Source: Synaphobranchus kaupii (Eukaryota; Chordata; Actinopteri; Anguilliformes; Synaphobranchidae). Taken from it: a stretch of DNA of 64,000 nucleotides. Below the pieces are notes generated by a model, which was not told the origin of the DNA, ran no database searches, and saw nothing but the letters and a program-made list of their open reading frames with translations. The position numbers and the translations under genes were made by a program. The stretch covers positions 63,825,626 through 63,889,625 of the forward strand of contig CM056379.1 in NCBI GenBank assembly GCA_029718625.1. The letters are read 5' to 3'. Of the stretch, positions 12,296 through 25,103 are shown piece by piece (positions within the stretch are counted from its first letter, which is position 1; each line of letters begins with the position of its first letter).

Positions 12296-13473
12296 GAAAA
12301 TGTTTTTTGTTGAGATATCTAATTCTTTTTGTACTGTGTTTGTTATGAGTAGCTAACTGATGATGATAGCGCAAATAAATTTATGAACCATAATATAATA
12401 AAATCTAGAGAGAGACATGCACACACAATACATTCGAGCTGAAAGAAAGACATAGAATGGCGGTGTTTTAAAGGGTTGTAGACACAGTAGAAGTAGCTAC
12501 AAATGGTTTGCATGTCAGTAGATGATAGAAGCGTAGCCAACTAAAAATGTGCGTTTGTAAGGTAGGTACAGAAGCCTAGTAAAAGCAACGTTAGCTAACA
12601 GCAGAAACACAACAGTCATTGTCACTTTGAAAAAATCAATAAATCTGCCATCATGAAATCCATATGGCTCCTTCCTGACTTTCCCTAAATACATTGTTAT
12701 ATAATGCGAGTATCAATATTGCATAAGGAAAAGTTATAAGCACTTATTTAAATAGCCATGAATGGTGAATGGCCGTCATTTATCTTGGCAGTATCATGCG
12801 TGTACGTTGTTGCGAAAACAAGCATGCTGGAATACGTGCTTGTGTTGCCTAGTAAATGTAATCGTTATTACAGTAATAGCTATATTACTGTATGATTTAT
12901 GCTAGCTGCCCAGCTATCGTGAATGATTACCATTGATCCCGGATATGACAGTTAACTAATTTTTTATTGTTAATTTTAACTGAACAGAGCTGAATGAAAT
13001 GCCAGGCAGGAATAGCCAGCCGGGTTGTATATAAATTGCGGCTACTTAGTTTTGGTTAAAGAGTGATGTTAATGGTGAGAAATCCTGCCTGAGATTTTCA
13101 CATGGTCACATACTGTGTGAAAAGCATGACATGTGCACATTGTTTATGTCGCAAATAAAAATAAATAAGTAAATTTTTGCCGAGGCAGAAGATGAGGTTT
13201 CGAATAAGAGTCTCCAGTGTCAGAGGCTGCAACGCTAACCACAAGGTTATAACAGAGCTACATGCTGATTGCAGTCAGATGGACAATATAGAGAGAAGTG
13301 GAATTGGATCTTTTCCAGTACTGTAACGTTACCTGCGGGAAATCTTTCGATGGTAGCGGTACCGGACCATGTCGGCTTACTGACCTTTGATTAAGTATAA
13401 TTTAAACAGCTAATATTTTTAAATTTCTTATCCTTTACAATAAAAACACATTCTTTAATGTGAAAAGAATATT
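12296..13473. repeat. Old dispersed repeat, copy 1
   Basis: Blocks of this region recur in the same order between 58.53 and 63.6 kb. Examples are GTTGAGATATC, AGCTGAAAGAAAGACATA, GGTGTTTTAAAG, the ACAAGGYTATAAC region, and TACCTGCGGGAAATCTTT with CCGGACCATGT. The second copy is split by insertions. No coding potential is recognised. The 13190-13260 part resembles a tRNA-like head on the minus strand but is degenerate. Confidence 0.6.
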
Positions 13474-13652
13474 GGGCCTCATTCACCAATCACTCTATGA
13501 ATAAATGTGTTAAGACTTTCTTTAAAACATTTTTACAAACATTATGGTATTAACTGATGTTTGCGTTCTGAGCTTCTGTTTAACCCAAGAAAAAATACCT
13601 AATAAGAAAACTTTGGTGAATTTGTTCATAGAATGGTTGGTGAATGAGGCCC
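13474..13652. mobile_element. Short MITE with GGGCCTCATTCACC ends
   Basis: GGGCCTCATTCACCAA at the left is matched by the complement TTGGTGAATGAGGCCC at the right, with further inverted pairing inward (CTATGAATAAA versus TTTGTTCATAGA). ATT flanks both sides (13471-13473 and 13653-13655), a possible 3-bp target duplication. It has no coding capacity. Confidence 0.65.
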
Positions 13653-13662
13653 ATTGTTATTT

Positions 13663-13800
13663 GTGAAAAGCATAACATGTGCACATCATTTTAAAACAAT
13701 TAATGTAACTGTAGTGAACTGGCGAGGCTCGAACCCTGAGTCTCCAACATGATAGTCTGTTGCTGTAACCACCAAGCTATGGCCGCTTCCACATTTTGTG
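13663..13800 (-). repeat. tRNA-derived SINE head-like sequence
   Basis: On the minus strand there is an A-box-like TAGCTTGGTGG (about 13769-13779) followed by a B-box-like GGTTCGAGCC (about 13726-13735). The upstream GTGAAAAGCATAACATGTGCACA block also occurs, with one change, near 13116-13138. The sequence does not fold into a complete tRNA that I can support, so it is listed as a tRNA-related repeat and not a tRNA gene. Confidence 0.4.
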
Positions 13801-15655
13801 GGGCAGTTAGACAGCCTCTTAAGCATGTAGCATGGGGTACTTTGAGATGAGACTAGTTTGATCAGACATGCTCATTGGCAGATCAGATGTTAACCAATGG
13901 GGAGAATTATTCTTTGAGGGAATGGAGCATTTTTTTGATGACAAAGTCAGGGAGAAGGAGAATAAAATAACCCAAGTTTGGGGCTTTATTGTGTGGATGT
14001 GTGAAGTTGTACCTGAATGCTGTGTGGTTACATGAGGTCAGAACGTACAGAATGTTAATATTTTAAGGACTGAGTCCATGGTCATTGTGATCATTTCTAT
14101 AGGAAACCCTGAAAAGTGGCAAACTCTTGGTGCTGTATAGGTATGGGGGCATGACTTGGCGGATGGCATACCTGCCATCCCAATAAACTCTAAATCATAC
14201 ATATCCAGCAGGCCTATGCATTTGCATGGACAGGCGCCCAAGTCCTGCAGGTTGTGGGGTTCTTGGAGCACCAGAGGGGGTTCCTTTAATTCTATAGATT
14301 ATCGTAATCAGGGTGGGGCTCTTCCTCATCAAGAATGTACAGTCTTCCTTTGGGGGCATGTTACTGTAGCGCAGCTTGTCAGCGTTATAAAGGGAGCATA
14401 CGGATGTGAGCGCGAGTGGTTTTGTGTACGCTTACTGACCATCAGTCCTATGATCTAACTGCGGATAAGAATGAGGAGGAGGAGGCCTTACCTAAAATCT
14501 CACTATGGCTTTGATGGTGATTATAAACAGAGAAATTAAAAGGCATTTTGTTTGCTGTCTATTCAACCAAATGGATTTGACAGGAAAAAAGCAGGCTAAG
14601 CAGCTTGCTGCCCATGTGCAAGCCGGCCGTTTTTCGCCCAGTTAGGGTCAGCTATCCAAAGCTCTGGGAAACTGAAGCCACGACTCCACTAACCTGTCTC
14701 AGATGCATGTGTGCCATTCTAATACCACCCAAAATGGTGGGCTGCAGCTCAACTGATGGGGTCGCCCTGATGGTTCATGGGGTGCGGAGTACTGGCGCAC
14801 CCTTGTTGAACTCATCTTATATTGTTTACTTCTAATGATATCACAAAACAAATTTGTCTTTCTAGCTTATGAGATTGTTAAGTCCATGCCTTTGCTATAC
14901 TTATTTTCTCAATCGTGCATCACAATAAAAAAATATTGTGATGAATAATGGCAACTATAGGATCTGGTACACAGGATGGATGGGAAAATCTTCACTAACT
15001 TAACTCTTAAATCTTAACTCTTGTATTAACTATCAAATGCATGGACATTGACAGCATTATATATAAAACCAAACAATATAAATGCATAATCAGCAACTAA
15101 GTTCTATATGAAATATACCAGTACTTGTGTGGTGTTATAATAGGATTCACTGACATTCAGAGCAGCCTGTAGAGCAAGATGAGACTTATTAAAATACAAC
15201 ATCCACAGAAACACATGTTAAAGGGGAACGCCGGGTTATTTCTTACACTTCTATATCGGTGTTATATGTTATTGTCTTGAAATGGACTGGAAATGCTTTG
15301 GAAACTTTTGACTGAAATATTATATACAATGTTTTCGATTTTCATAGCTAAATTATACATTGGAAGAACCTGAAGATAATGAGGATGGCATCCCTTTAGT
15401 CATATCAGCGAATCTGATCAATTTCAAACCTTCCATTATACAGTATAGACCTCAGGGCTCGAGACTAACGACGTCCTGATGTCCTGGGGACGATAAAAAA
15501 ATGTGTTTGGGACAAAACAAAATCATCCCTGGGATGCCTTCAGGACGGAAGGGGAAAATGAGGATTTCACATAGTTCACACACAAAAACGGAATTTCCAA
15601 AGTTAGCCTATATCGCACAGATTTGCGAGTCCACTCCTCTATTTCGACACATTAA
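13801..15655. other. Intronic stretch without recognised genes
   Basis: No exon or paired element ends are seen. A one-sided element start is possible at 15218 (TTAA followed by AGGGGAACGCCGGG), as in other TTAA-target repeats, but its other end was not found. Confidence 0.45.
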
Positions 15656-16424
15656 CCTCTTGCTGCCAAACGCCCCCTAGCGGTAATTTTTCATAATTTT
15701 GGAGTGGACTGAGGCTGGAGTCAGTGCTTCAAAAACCACCACGTACAGAGTGTGACGCTCAGTCTAAAACATTCATTCTCTGAAATAACTGAAGTAAATG
15801 CTGATTTTCGACACACTATTCTAATTTCTTGAAATACTGTTTTGGGGGTTTTCTGGAGCTGTAAGCCAAAATTATGAAAAATGAAACAAATAAAGGCTAG
15901 AAATATTTCACTTTGTGTGTAATGAATCTATATATAATCTATGAAAGTTTCATTTTTTTAATGGAATTATAGAAAAAAAAAAACTTTTCCATGATATTCT
16001 AATTTTTTGGAAAGGATCTGTATAATAAACTGCTAACATCAATATTTTGATTAAATATCCTTAAGATATATCCATTCCTTCTGGGAAAGTGGTTTTTAAG
16101 CCAAAAACGTTGAGTTAAAACTTCGTAAATCACGTTGGAAACTAATTCCCAAACATGTATTGCAGCTTGATGTCACACCATAAACAATGTGCTGGTAAAC
16201 TGTCCTGCTTAATTGTATTTCACAAAACTTTGGTTTGAAAAATCGTTATACCTTTAGACTTCAAGAAAAAATACTTTAAAACATTCATAAGGCTGTACAT
16301 GATTTTTTTCTAATTTTAAACCGACTTGTGCTTTTATGCACTTCATCACGAGTAGTTTGGCTGTGTTCAGTTTGGCGTTGTGAAACTCAGCCAGTTTCTG
16401 GAGTACCAATCCCGTGGCTTAGTA

Positions 16425-17435
16425 CAGTCAAGCCGGAAAGTCTGCACACCCCTTTCACCTTCTCCACGTTTTATTACGTTACAGACTTATACTACAATAG
16501 ATTGAGTACATTTTTTGCCTCAAACATCTACACACAATAGCCAATAATGACGAAGTGAAAACAGGTTTTTAGAAAATATGCAATTTTATTTTACTGACAA
16601 AAATAGGTTATTTAGGGGTTACATATCTGTACACACCCTTAGCCTAATACTTGGTTGCTGCCCCTTTGGCAGCGATTACAGCTTCAAGGCGTCTTGGGAA
16701 AGAAGCTACGAGCTTGGCACACTTGTTTCTGGACATTTTTGCCCATTCCTCTTGGCATATCCTTGCAAGCTCCGTCAGGTTGGATGGGGAGCATCGGTAC
16801 ACAGCCATTTTCAGCTCTTTCCACAGATGTTCAATTGGATTCAGGTCTGGGCTCTGGCTGGGTCACTCAAGGACATGCACAGACTTTCTCCGAAGCCACT
16901 CCTTTGTTCTCTTGGCTGTGTGCTTTGGGTCGTTGTCATGTTGGAAGGTAAACCTTCGCCCCAGTCTGAAGTCCAGAGCGCTCTGGAGCAGGCTTTCTTC
17001 AAGGATCTCGGTGTACTTAGCTGCATTCATCTTTCCCTCTATCAGGACTAGTCGCCCCGTTCCCGCTGCTGAAAAACATCCCCACATCATGATGCTGCCA
17101 CCGCCATGCTTCACTGTAGGGATGGTATTAGCCAGGTGATGAGCTGTGCCTGGTTTCCTCCAGACGTGACGCAGTATCAGTGGAAACAAAATGCACCTCA
17201 GCTCACTTTTGGGTGTCATATCAAAGGGTGTGCACACTTGTGTACATATGATATTTTACATTTTGATTTTGAATAAATTAGCACAAATGTCTAAAAACCT
17301 GTTTTCACTTTGTCATTATGGGCTATTTTGTGTAGAATTTTGAGACAAAAAATGAACTCAATCTATTGTAGAATATGTCTGTAACGTAATAAAACGTGGA
17401 AAGGTGAAAGGGTTGCAGACTTTCCTGCTTGACTG
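16425..17435 (-). mobile_element. Tc1-like transposon, internally deleted
   Basis: The ends are long inverted repeats of roughly 170 bp starting CAGTCAAGCCGGAAAGTCTG (left) and, in complement, CAGTCAAGCAGGAAAGTCTG (right). TA duplications lie at 16423-16424 and 17436-17437. The total is 1011 bp, shorter than a full Tc1 element with such ends, because the N-terminal half of the transposase gene is missing. It is nested in the TTAA element. Confidence 0.85.
16644..17237 (-). pseudogene. Tc1 transposase C-terminal half, broken
   Basis: A DDE transposase fragment of the Tc1 family. Visible in order are VWRKPG, the [14 protein letters not shown] core strand, [10 protein letters not shown] with the second catalytic Asp, then a TGA at 16863-16865 where the family has Trp ([14 protein letters not shown]). 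The frame then continues through [11 protein letters not shown] (third acidic residue) to KGAATKY and a TAG at 16644-16646. The helix-turn-helix domain and the first catalytic Asp are deleted. The premature stop and the deletion make it non-functional. Confidence 0.85.
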
Positions 17436-19004
17436 TATATTTTAGCCAAAGGGGTTTTGTAGTTTATTGCAGAGTTTTATGCGAAACCGTCATCAATTGG
17501 GTGTATTTCTTTGATTTCTTAGGCCTATCTGAAGTGGGAAAAACTCGCATAGACCCGCCTCCACTGCAAGTATTATTTGCTTTCTATTGGGTTTTTAAAC
17601 TGTCTGTCAAATATTCCAGCCAATAGCGAAGACTCTTATCTTTCAGACAAGCCCTCATTCAACACAATGCCTTTGGAAGTCACGTAGATACAGCTCCATG
17701 TAAGAGGAGGAGGCATCCAAGCGTAATGTTCGTACCAAGATGGCGCAGAGTGTTTTTAGCTTGTAGCAGCTAGTTACATTCCATTTAGCAAAGCATAATT
17801 CATTAGGTAACGGCGGCTGTTCATCTTTTTACTTTACAGTCTCTTTCATACAGTTTTTGGTTAGTTATGTCTAGGTTACTCAGGCGTTTCTCTGTGCAGC
17901 AGGTCCTAGCCTGAAGATGTTTTTGCGATCTTGTCTCAGTGACGCTGAGTGGTGTAAGGTAACAGCTCTTTTTGCCGGTATACCAGTGCAAATTCACTGT
18001 TATGTATAAAAACAAATCCCTCTGAATTAAATGAATATAGCTAACATTACTATATTGTAACAATGGCAAGCTAGCCAGCAAAATTACACATAGCAGCTGG
18101 CTATCTATTTGTGTCTGAGATGAGCTGTTCCGAGTTCCTTTTGAATGAAATGGCGTCTGAAGTGTTTGTTTAGTAGTTATTGTTCCACATGAGTAAATTG
18201 TTCTGTGTGCAGGTAAACGAATGAGCAATTTATGCATGACGTAACATCAGTGAGAGATAACATGTGGATGAGTTTGTTGTTGATTATTATGCAGGGGTTT
18301 ATTTTATCTAGGAAACTGGTGGACATTTGATTTTATATCCCGTTTGCATATACCTGGACTCATTCCTGGCTAATGGGGCTCTGGTGGAATACAAGATTCA
18401 CTCTGCTGCTACATGGGTTTGGAGAGCTTTTTTGGGACCATGTTGTGTAATATGAAACACACCAAAAACACATCTAAAAATGAACTTTTATTGCCAATTA
18501 TCAAATTGTATTGTAAAACTTAAAAAACAAATCATACTGAGACTTTTCTGGAACCTTGCTATTTTGCACAATTTGGCACAATTTGTGCCAACTTTGGTAA
18601 CCGAAATGGTTCATCTGAAAAAAAGCTCTGTAGAATTTGAATGGTTTGAGATATTGACACCATATTTTAGCAGAGATAGGCAGCATATTGAGAAATCACA
18701 AAGAGTAGTTATTTCCTCCATAGCTCTTGTAGCTCATCAGGTAAAAAAATCAGAAATTTGAGTGTAGGTACCCATTTTTTTAGTTTTTTTCACAATTTCT
18801 GTACATAAATTGTTGTAGTTAAGTAGCAGAAAGTGTATGTATATGAATTATGACTGCTTAGTCATAATAGTGCAGTTCTCTGTTTTAATAAAAGTTATGA
18901 ACCATATTCGTAGCCTTTACAGTTTTTGAGATAAACAGCTTTGTTGGTCGCTAGTGAAAACAGGCGAGAATTGGTATATTTTGCTCTTGGTAGGAAGAGG
19001 TTAA

Positions 19005-20825
19005 TTGCCTATAGGCTTGTCACGGTGCTACTATTTTGGCAGCCGTGTTAGGTCTACTTCCCTCTAATACACCGGTGATACGGGTATTACCGACATTTGC
19101 CGTTTCAGTGTGTAGTGGACTGCACTCAAAAAGCAAGACACACGTTTCGAAACTTAAGCACTTGTTACTGCTGCTACAGTTGTCCCCCACTGCTGCACAT
19201 AATAAGCCTATCTATTCGTTAATTTAATAAATAAAATTGAGGGGCTATGAGTATGATTACATCTGTAGAAAATGTATGTGAAATAGCCAGTGATAGCCAG
19301 CCTTAAGTGTATTAGTTAAAAAAGTATATAATTTATTCCTGTAATGTAAACTATGATAACTAGCTTGCAGTAAGCATTAAACTGACTTTCTTGGAAACAA
19401 CTTTACGGAACAAAAATTGAAACATTATAAAATGACTTCCTGTCTGCTCTTGAAACCAACATTCCAAGGTGTACAGAACAAAAACAAGTATTGAATTATC
19501 TCTACTAGAAAAAAAGTTATGGGCTTTTGAATTCATTGGGGTTGACGAACTTGAACAGATGCACTTTCGCCCTGATTCTATCCTATAACAATAGTCTTAC
19601 TGAGCAACTATTTTTAATAAAGTATGAATAAATAGCATTTTTCTAATGATCATCCCAGTAGAGTGAATGGTTTAGGATAAAAATGTATTCAAAAATCTCT
19701 CAATTCTCATTCGGCATGAGTACTAGGCTGAATCAAAATCATTTTTTGTTTGTTATAACCCTACCATACCACCAAAAATTATACCTGTGCAAAACATTTT
19801 CAGTTTTTCTGTAATTTTGACCTGGAAATGTACTGAAAATACAAGGTTGGGTTCCAGCAAACAAACAATCATTTAAGGCCAGCCTAATTGTTGCTTTTCA
19901 CATCATGATGTAATTATTGAATTAAGATTTAAAATAAAATTATATGATTAATTTAAAGTTCATTTAAAAAAAACATTTTTTCACATTGCATCCACTTTCA
20001 TCAATTGAAAACTTCATCTATTTAAAGTGGTGCAGGCTCAATTATAAAGCTGCATAAAACCCTTGAAACTAAGTGAAAAAGTGTTCCACTGTTGCCAAAA
20101 TATACTTAAATACATTAATTGATGCAAACAACTGGTATATGATGTATAATATGATCTATCAGCCTTGGATAGAACCGGGGGTACTAGGGCAAAATAGGGC
20201 AAAATACAGCAAAATTGTCCCTCCGTTACCGCTTGGCCAGGCCCTAGTGTTCTGCACTCCCCGGCACCCCGCAAACAGCCAGGGCAGACTACATTTCCCA
20301 GAGGCTCCCAGACAAGTAGCACAGAAGTGAGTGGAGTGGGAGATGCTGCCATGGAAAAGGCTTTCAGTTAAAGTCTGAGCACAGTGAAGTAAAAAGAAAG
20401 AAAAAACTAGAAATAACCGCCTTGCGTTTGTATGCCTCCGCCAACAAGTCAAGTTGCAGTTTACATCCATGTCTGTCCAGACACTATATGTAGTGAAGAC
20501 TTTGAAGGGATTTAATTTAAAAGGCATGAAGTGTATTTATTGGCTAAATGGAAGTTATCACTATATTGACATGTATGATTCCAGTGAATAATGTCCAGTG
20601 AGAAACATGCTGTCTTCACTTAGACTATTTTTACAGAGGAGTACAGAGGACTGATAGAGAAGCTAATTAGCCAGCCAATACAGTTTTGTTTATTTGCAAA
20701 TGAAATTAGGAAACTGTATAGTCATGTACCTGAACATGTTAAAAGACATACATTTGGCCGCTGATAACTGAGACATAAGTTGCGATCAAGCAGCTGAGAA
20801 CCATGCAAAAAATAACAAAAGAAAA
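19005..20825. other. Intronic stretch without recognised genes
   Basis: AT-rich sequence. Several short open frames near 20040-20530 overlap on both strands and show no family features. No paired element ends were found. Confidence 0.45.
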
Positions 20826-21012
20826 CGTCTTTTGTGAGGTCACAGTGACCTTGACCTTTGACCACCAAAATCTAATCAGTTCATCCTTGAGTCCAAGTGG
20901 ACATTTAGGCCAAATGTGAATAAATTCCCTCAAGACGTTCCTGAGATAAGGCGTTCACGAGAATGGGACGGACGGACGGACGGACCGACAACCGGAAAAC
21001 ATAATGCCTCCG
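20826..21012 (+). repeat. Dispersed repeat carrying a nuclear-receptor site array
   Basis: The text around 20831-20940 and the (GGAC)n run followed by CATAATGCCTCCG match a repeat I recognise as widespread in fish genomes. No coding frame is present. It contains the exact inverted-repeat element described in the next entry. Family and mode of spread are unknown to me. Confidence 0.6.
20837..20864. promoter_or_regulatory. Estrogen-response-type palindrome with adjoining half-sites
   Basis: AGGTCACAGTGACCT at 20837-20851 is a perfect IR3 palindrome, identical to the classical vitellogenin A2 estrogen response element. It runs directly into TGACCT at 20852-20857 and TGACCA at 20859-20864. TGACCTTGA (20846-20854) is the complement of the TCAAGGTCA monomer site of ERR/SF-1 receptors, and TGACCTTTGACCA is a DR1 site. 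The motifs are seen in the sequence; function is inferred only from known receptor preferences. Confidence 0.6.
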
Positions 21013-21169
21013 CGCCGGTGACAGCCGGTGCAGTTAGGAAAGAGGAATTCTGAAATTCACTCTTCTTATTCCCTTGAGCATCTTTCCTCTCTGGTCTCCA
21101 TCTCAACGGAGCCATCCATCCTGCCCTATTCCCCTTCTGTGGTATACTGGACATTCTACTCTGGACAAC

Positions 21170-21632
21170 ACTCACAGAGGCTGTTTATCTCTCTCTACCT
21201 CTCTCTACCTCTCACACTCATACACACACAAACACGCTAGCTCCAGCTGCTGCCGAGCCTCAAGTACTGAACTATATAGATAACAGTACGGTGGCCGCAA
21301 GTATCGGCCGAGGCAGAAGCAATGGTGGAGAGTTGGCGGGTGGCACGCATAGCCTCGTTTGGGCTTATAATGATGCGGCCAGCAAACACCAAATCACACG
21401 CTGTACAAATAGTTACCCATGCCATGTAGGCTACTCATTTTACACAGGCTGTAGGCAATCACACTACTTGCAAGATATCAACAATATTGGTTTCCATTTC
21501 AACGAGTGCACATGTGGTCACGGCACTGAACTCTCTCCAAGAGGGAATGTCTGTTGTAGGGATGTTGCAAAGGTAAACATGTAGAATGCATATACTACAA
21601 CTCCTGACTCAACTATGCTTTATAGTATATTA
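21170..21632 (+). repeat. hAT-derived BED-finger fragment, copy 1
   Basis: This segment of about 460 bp recurs at 44915-45345 with high identity. One frame reads GRGRSNGGELAGGTHSLVWA, then YNDAASK, QITRCT. The SLVWAY-DAASK-ITRC order resembles the start of a BED zinc finger in hAT/ZBED transposases, with a few residues missing between Tyr and Asp. A strong splice-donor-like AAG-GTAAAC follows at 21569-21577. The second Cys/His part of the finger is not intact. Confidence 0.5.
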
Positions 21633-21876
21633 GTATGGTAAAGATGAGTAAAAAGGGTTATAAAAAATTCACAGTTTGGTGATTTAGCTTAATCTCACAC
21701 TGAAAAAATTAGAAATTTTTTATATAATTTTTTATATTAAATATAAGGACTTTATTTAAGTTTATGTTAATTTGTCCAATTAGTTTTCGTCCCCTAAAAT
21801 GGAAGGGACTATGTATGAAAAGGGCTACAATTGCTACACGGTTCACCCAATATGGATGTAAAAACCCTCAAATTAA

Positions 21877-22227
21877 AGCTGCAGTAGGCAAGTTTGAAAA
21901 TATACAAGGCAAAAAGACTTCCCCCCGTTTGCACTCCTCCCTCCTATCTCTCTCCTAAGCCCCTCCCACCAAATTATGCTCCAGTGCACGTGCGGAGACA
22001 GGCAGACAGGGAGGGGTTTATTCTACTGGGATGATAGCTAGCCCTGATTGGTTGGTTTTTGGAAGACCGGCTTGAGATTTTTTGACAGCCTAGTACAGTG
22101 CCAAGGACACTCACAGAAACCGGAATTTTTCTCAGAACACTTAATTTATTGATAGCTGCTGGAATGTAAAGAGCAAATTTAGTAATTTTGCCAAAATTAT
22201 ATCAAAAAAATCTTGCCTACTGCACCT
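21877..22227. mobile_element. TTAA-target MITE
   Basis: TTAA flanks at 21873-21876 and 22228-22231. The left end is AGCTGCAGTAGGCAAG and the right end is the complement of AGGTGCAGTAGGCAAG. The 351-bp interior is non-coding. A TTAA duplication plus short inverted ends fits a piggyBac-type non-autonomous element. Confidence 0.7.
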
Positions 22228-22231
22228 TTAA

Positions 22232-23944
22232 AGCTGCACTTTAACCTCAGTCACTGTTCCATTTCAAATCCAATGTTCTGGAGTACAGAGGCAAAACAAC
22301 AAAAATTGTGTCACTGCCTGAATATTTTCCACACTGTATGTCAATGGGATTTGTCAATGTACTGTCAATGGGATTTTGTTACATTTATTGTACAGTTCAC
22401 ATTGAATTAAAACCAATACTATACTAATAAAATTATTTGTTACTTCCTTTATTTTTGTGTCAATTTTGCAACACTTACATCATCATATATTTTGTTTTGG
22501 AGGAGGGCGGGGCAGTAAAGATGTTTTGGCTGTGTTGCAGAATGGCCAAAGCAGAAGTGGGAAGAAAAAAAACATATACACTGCTTTCCAGAAATAGCAT
22601 GTAGCGATTACCGCCGTGTCTCTGTGTTCTCCTTGTTAGCCGCACAGAGAGGGAAAATGGGCACGCGCGTGCCATGCAAATAGAAATCAGCGTGAATGGT
22701 CAGTTCTGATGAAATGGATCCCAGAAAAGAGAGCTCTGCGATATTTACACCTCTGCTGGAACTGTTTCAGAGCAGTTTGGGCTTCACAGGGCTAATAAGA
22801 GAGACTGCAAATAGCACAGTGATTTACGAGCCCCAGGAACTCCACTACTTTGGCAGACCTCTTCTTGTGGGGCAGCTCCTCATGTTGGGAAAACAAAATC
22901 CAGCAGCGCTTCAACAGAGGCCCAGAGTAGAGAACATGGATCTGGGGGGTGAATGTGAGAGGGTCCACAGGGGGCATATACAGCTACTGCCTGGCTGCTG
23001 CCCACATTGGATGTACAGTACACCAGCTATGTCACCAGTGCTTCCTGTAGGTTTGGCTCTTCCCATAAAGGCGTGGCTGGTGAGAGGAGTAATTCAGGAG
23101 GAACCATGAGGAACGGTTCCTGAATGCCAATTTCAGGAGTATACCCAAAGGGAATACATGACAAGCCAGCTGAATATCAACCATAACTGTTCAAAAGAAA
23201 CGTGGCACTGAAGCAGCCCATGGAGCTCCCACATTGGCCATTTCTCCTTTCTGCAATAGATAATTTTGCCAATCACAGCTTCGTAATGCAAGGCTGGTCC
23301 AAAGCTGAACTCAACGCTGCGATCAGTAACATACCACAAATCTTGCCTGGCACATTCCCCAGGTTGTGCTTCAGAAGATTCCCCGCATTCTGGCGTGACC
23401 GCTGGACGTGCTTCTCAAAAATGTACAGCATAAACTATCTTGGCAGGGAATGCCAACACGAACACTGGCCGTCTGCTGCTGTGAACACTGGTCCGATCGA
23501 GCACTGCTGTTTACAGTGCTATAAATGTTACTTTACTGACGTCAATCGCTCGCATGAGAGGAATTTTGTTTTCTCTCTGTAACTGGGTAAACCTCTGTGC
23601 GTGGTGTGGAATTTATCTTGCCACGTTTTGAGAGGGTTGCTAGGATATGCCTAAGCTCAAACAGAAAATACCATACTAAATTCAAATGCTTTACAAATAA
23701 TGCAGAACGCACCTGATTATACTTTACACGTTATATTATCTGTTGATGATATGAGGAAAGGTCATCCTGATTAAAATACTCGTCACACCTGAAAATATTA
23801 TATACCATTCTGGACAGCCACCTGTAAAACTAATTATATTAAATGTAAAAATAAATGTAATACCCAATGTCCAATTAAATCAAATGGCAATCCAATGTAA
23901 GAAATTCACATAATTATCTGGTTTCATAAAATAATATTCTATGT
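22232..23944. other. Intronic stretch without recognised genes
   Basis: A 137-codon open frame at 22696-23109 (+) and a 126-codon frame at 23202-23582 (+) have no recognisable domain, start context or splice partners. I treat them as chance frames. No element ends were paired. Confidence 0.4.
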
Positions 23945-24300
23945 ATACAGTGCCTTATATACAAAATTATAAACACCCTTCATAAAGACGAGCAAAATCG
24001 GCTGTATAAAATATACAGTGCAGTTAATTAGCTAATGATATAAAAATTAGTAATAACACTTCTCAGAAAAAAAGTAATTGATCTGCGCTTGTGGACTGCC
24101 CTCTTAAAATCTAACTGCAAATTTTCAATCCGATTCAAATATGGAGACAGGGATGGCCATTGCAAAACAGTAATTTTGTGGTCAGTTAACCATTTCTTGG
24201 TTGAGGGGGGTGGGGAATATCTTCATTTTCTTTGTTGCAGGTATCACAAAACAAAAATGTGTTTTGAACAGCATCTGTTTGTGACCGTGTGACCTGATGA
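23945..24300 (-). pseudogene. Decayed Tc1/mariner transposon relic
   Basis: The words TTTTCAATCCGATTCAAATA, then GATGGCCATTGCAAAACA and GTGGTCAGTTAACCATTTCT (24119-24195), follow the order of the reverse-complemented PDLNPIE region and downstream part of a Tc1-type transposase. No long frame survives, and the ends were not identified; the relic may extend rightward to about 24.7 kb. Confidence 0.45.
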
Positions 24301-25103
24301 TACATATTCCACAGGGTTTTTTGGCCCAGAAAATATTCCTTGTATTTTAACAACAGCCATGCATCACTGGTGGAGTCAGAGAGAAGAAATTATTATAATG
24401 ATCATACCACAGCACCACAAGTGGACAAAAGACCTTCACCAACAGGTCAAAAAAATGAGCTTGGATATTGGAAAATGAGATTATTAAACCGCTAATTTTA
24501 TGCTTTAAGTATTCAACTGGCTTTTTCCCACAGCTGCTGCCATGTCGTAGCCTGCAGAATAATATGGACAGCAATTTGTTCAACAGCGAAATTATTCCTT
24601 TGTGGTCTGAAACATGTACAAAAAGGTTTAGACATAATATTAGTATAATTCATCATATAAAAAATTCTTCTTATAGATGGCACAACACACAACAACCGTA
24701 AATTTAGCCTGTGTGACTGAAAAACTATGGTAAAAAATACTTTTCTGATGTACTCCTGTCAGATACATAACTGCAAGACTTGATCAAATATAATGACAAT
24801 GCTGTGCATCAGTTAATGAAGTATCAAAGCCATGACTGGAGTCTCATGCTAGAGTGGCCTCCAGACATAACAAGGGTGGGAATCCAACAACAACATAAAG
24901 GTCTTTGCTCAGTAACTAAAGGTAGATAAACAAATGTAAATCAATGGATGCAAAACTTGGCAACGTGTCTGCAGTTTCAGTTCATTGCGTTGATTACCAG
25001 TGACTCCGAGGGGAACTAATACATTAGGTTAAAAAAACATTAGATATGTTAGAAATAATGACTTGAAGGTTCCCATTGTCACCATGAAATGGGCCCTGTT
25101 CAA

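Larger units (their letters stand above)
15656..19000. mobile_element. TTAA-target DNA element, piggyBac-like, with nested Tc1
   Basis: TTAA flanks both sides (15652-15655 and 19001-19004). The left end starts CCTCTTGCTGCCAA and the right end, read in complement, starts CCTCTTCCTACCAA. Removing the 1.0-kb Tc1 inserted at 16425-17435 leaves about 2.3 kb. The interior contains an AAATATTTCACTTTGTGTG block (near 15902) that I know from a widespread fish repeat. No piggyBac transposase frame was recognised, so it would be non-autonomous. Terminal similarity is modest beyond the first 14 bp. Confidence 0.55.

Noticed and set aside
13663..13800. tRNA gene on the minus strand
   Set aside because: A- and B-box-like words only; no full cloverleaf could be supported, so it is kept as SINE-like.
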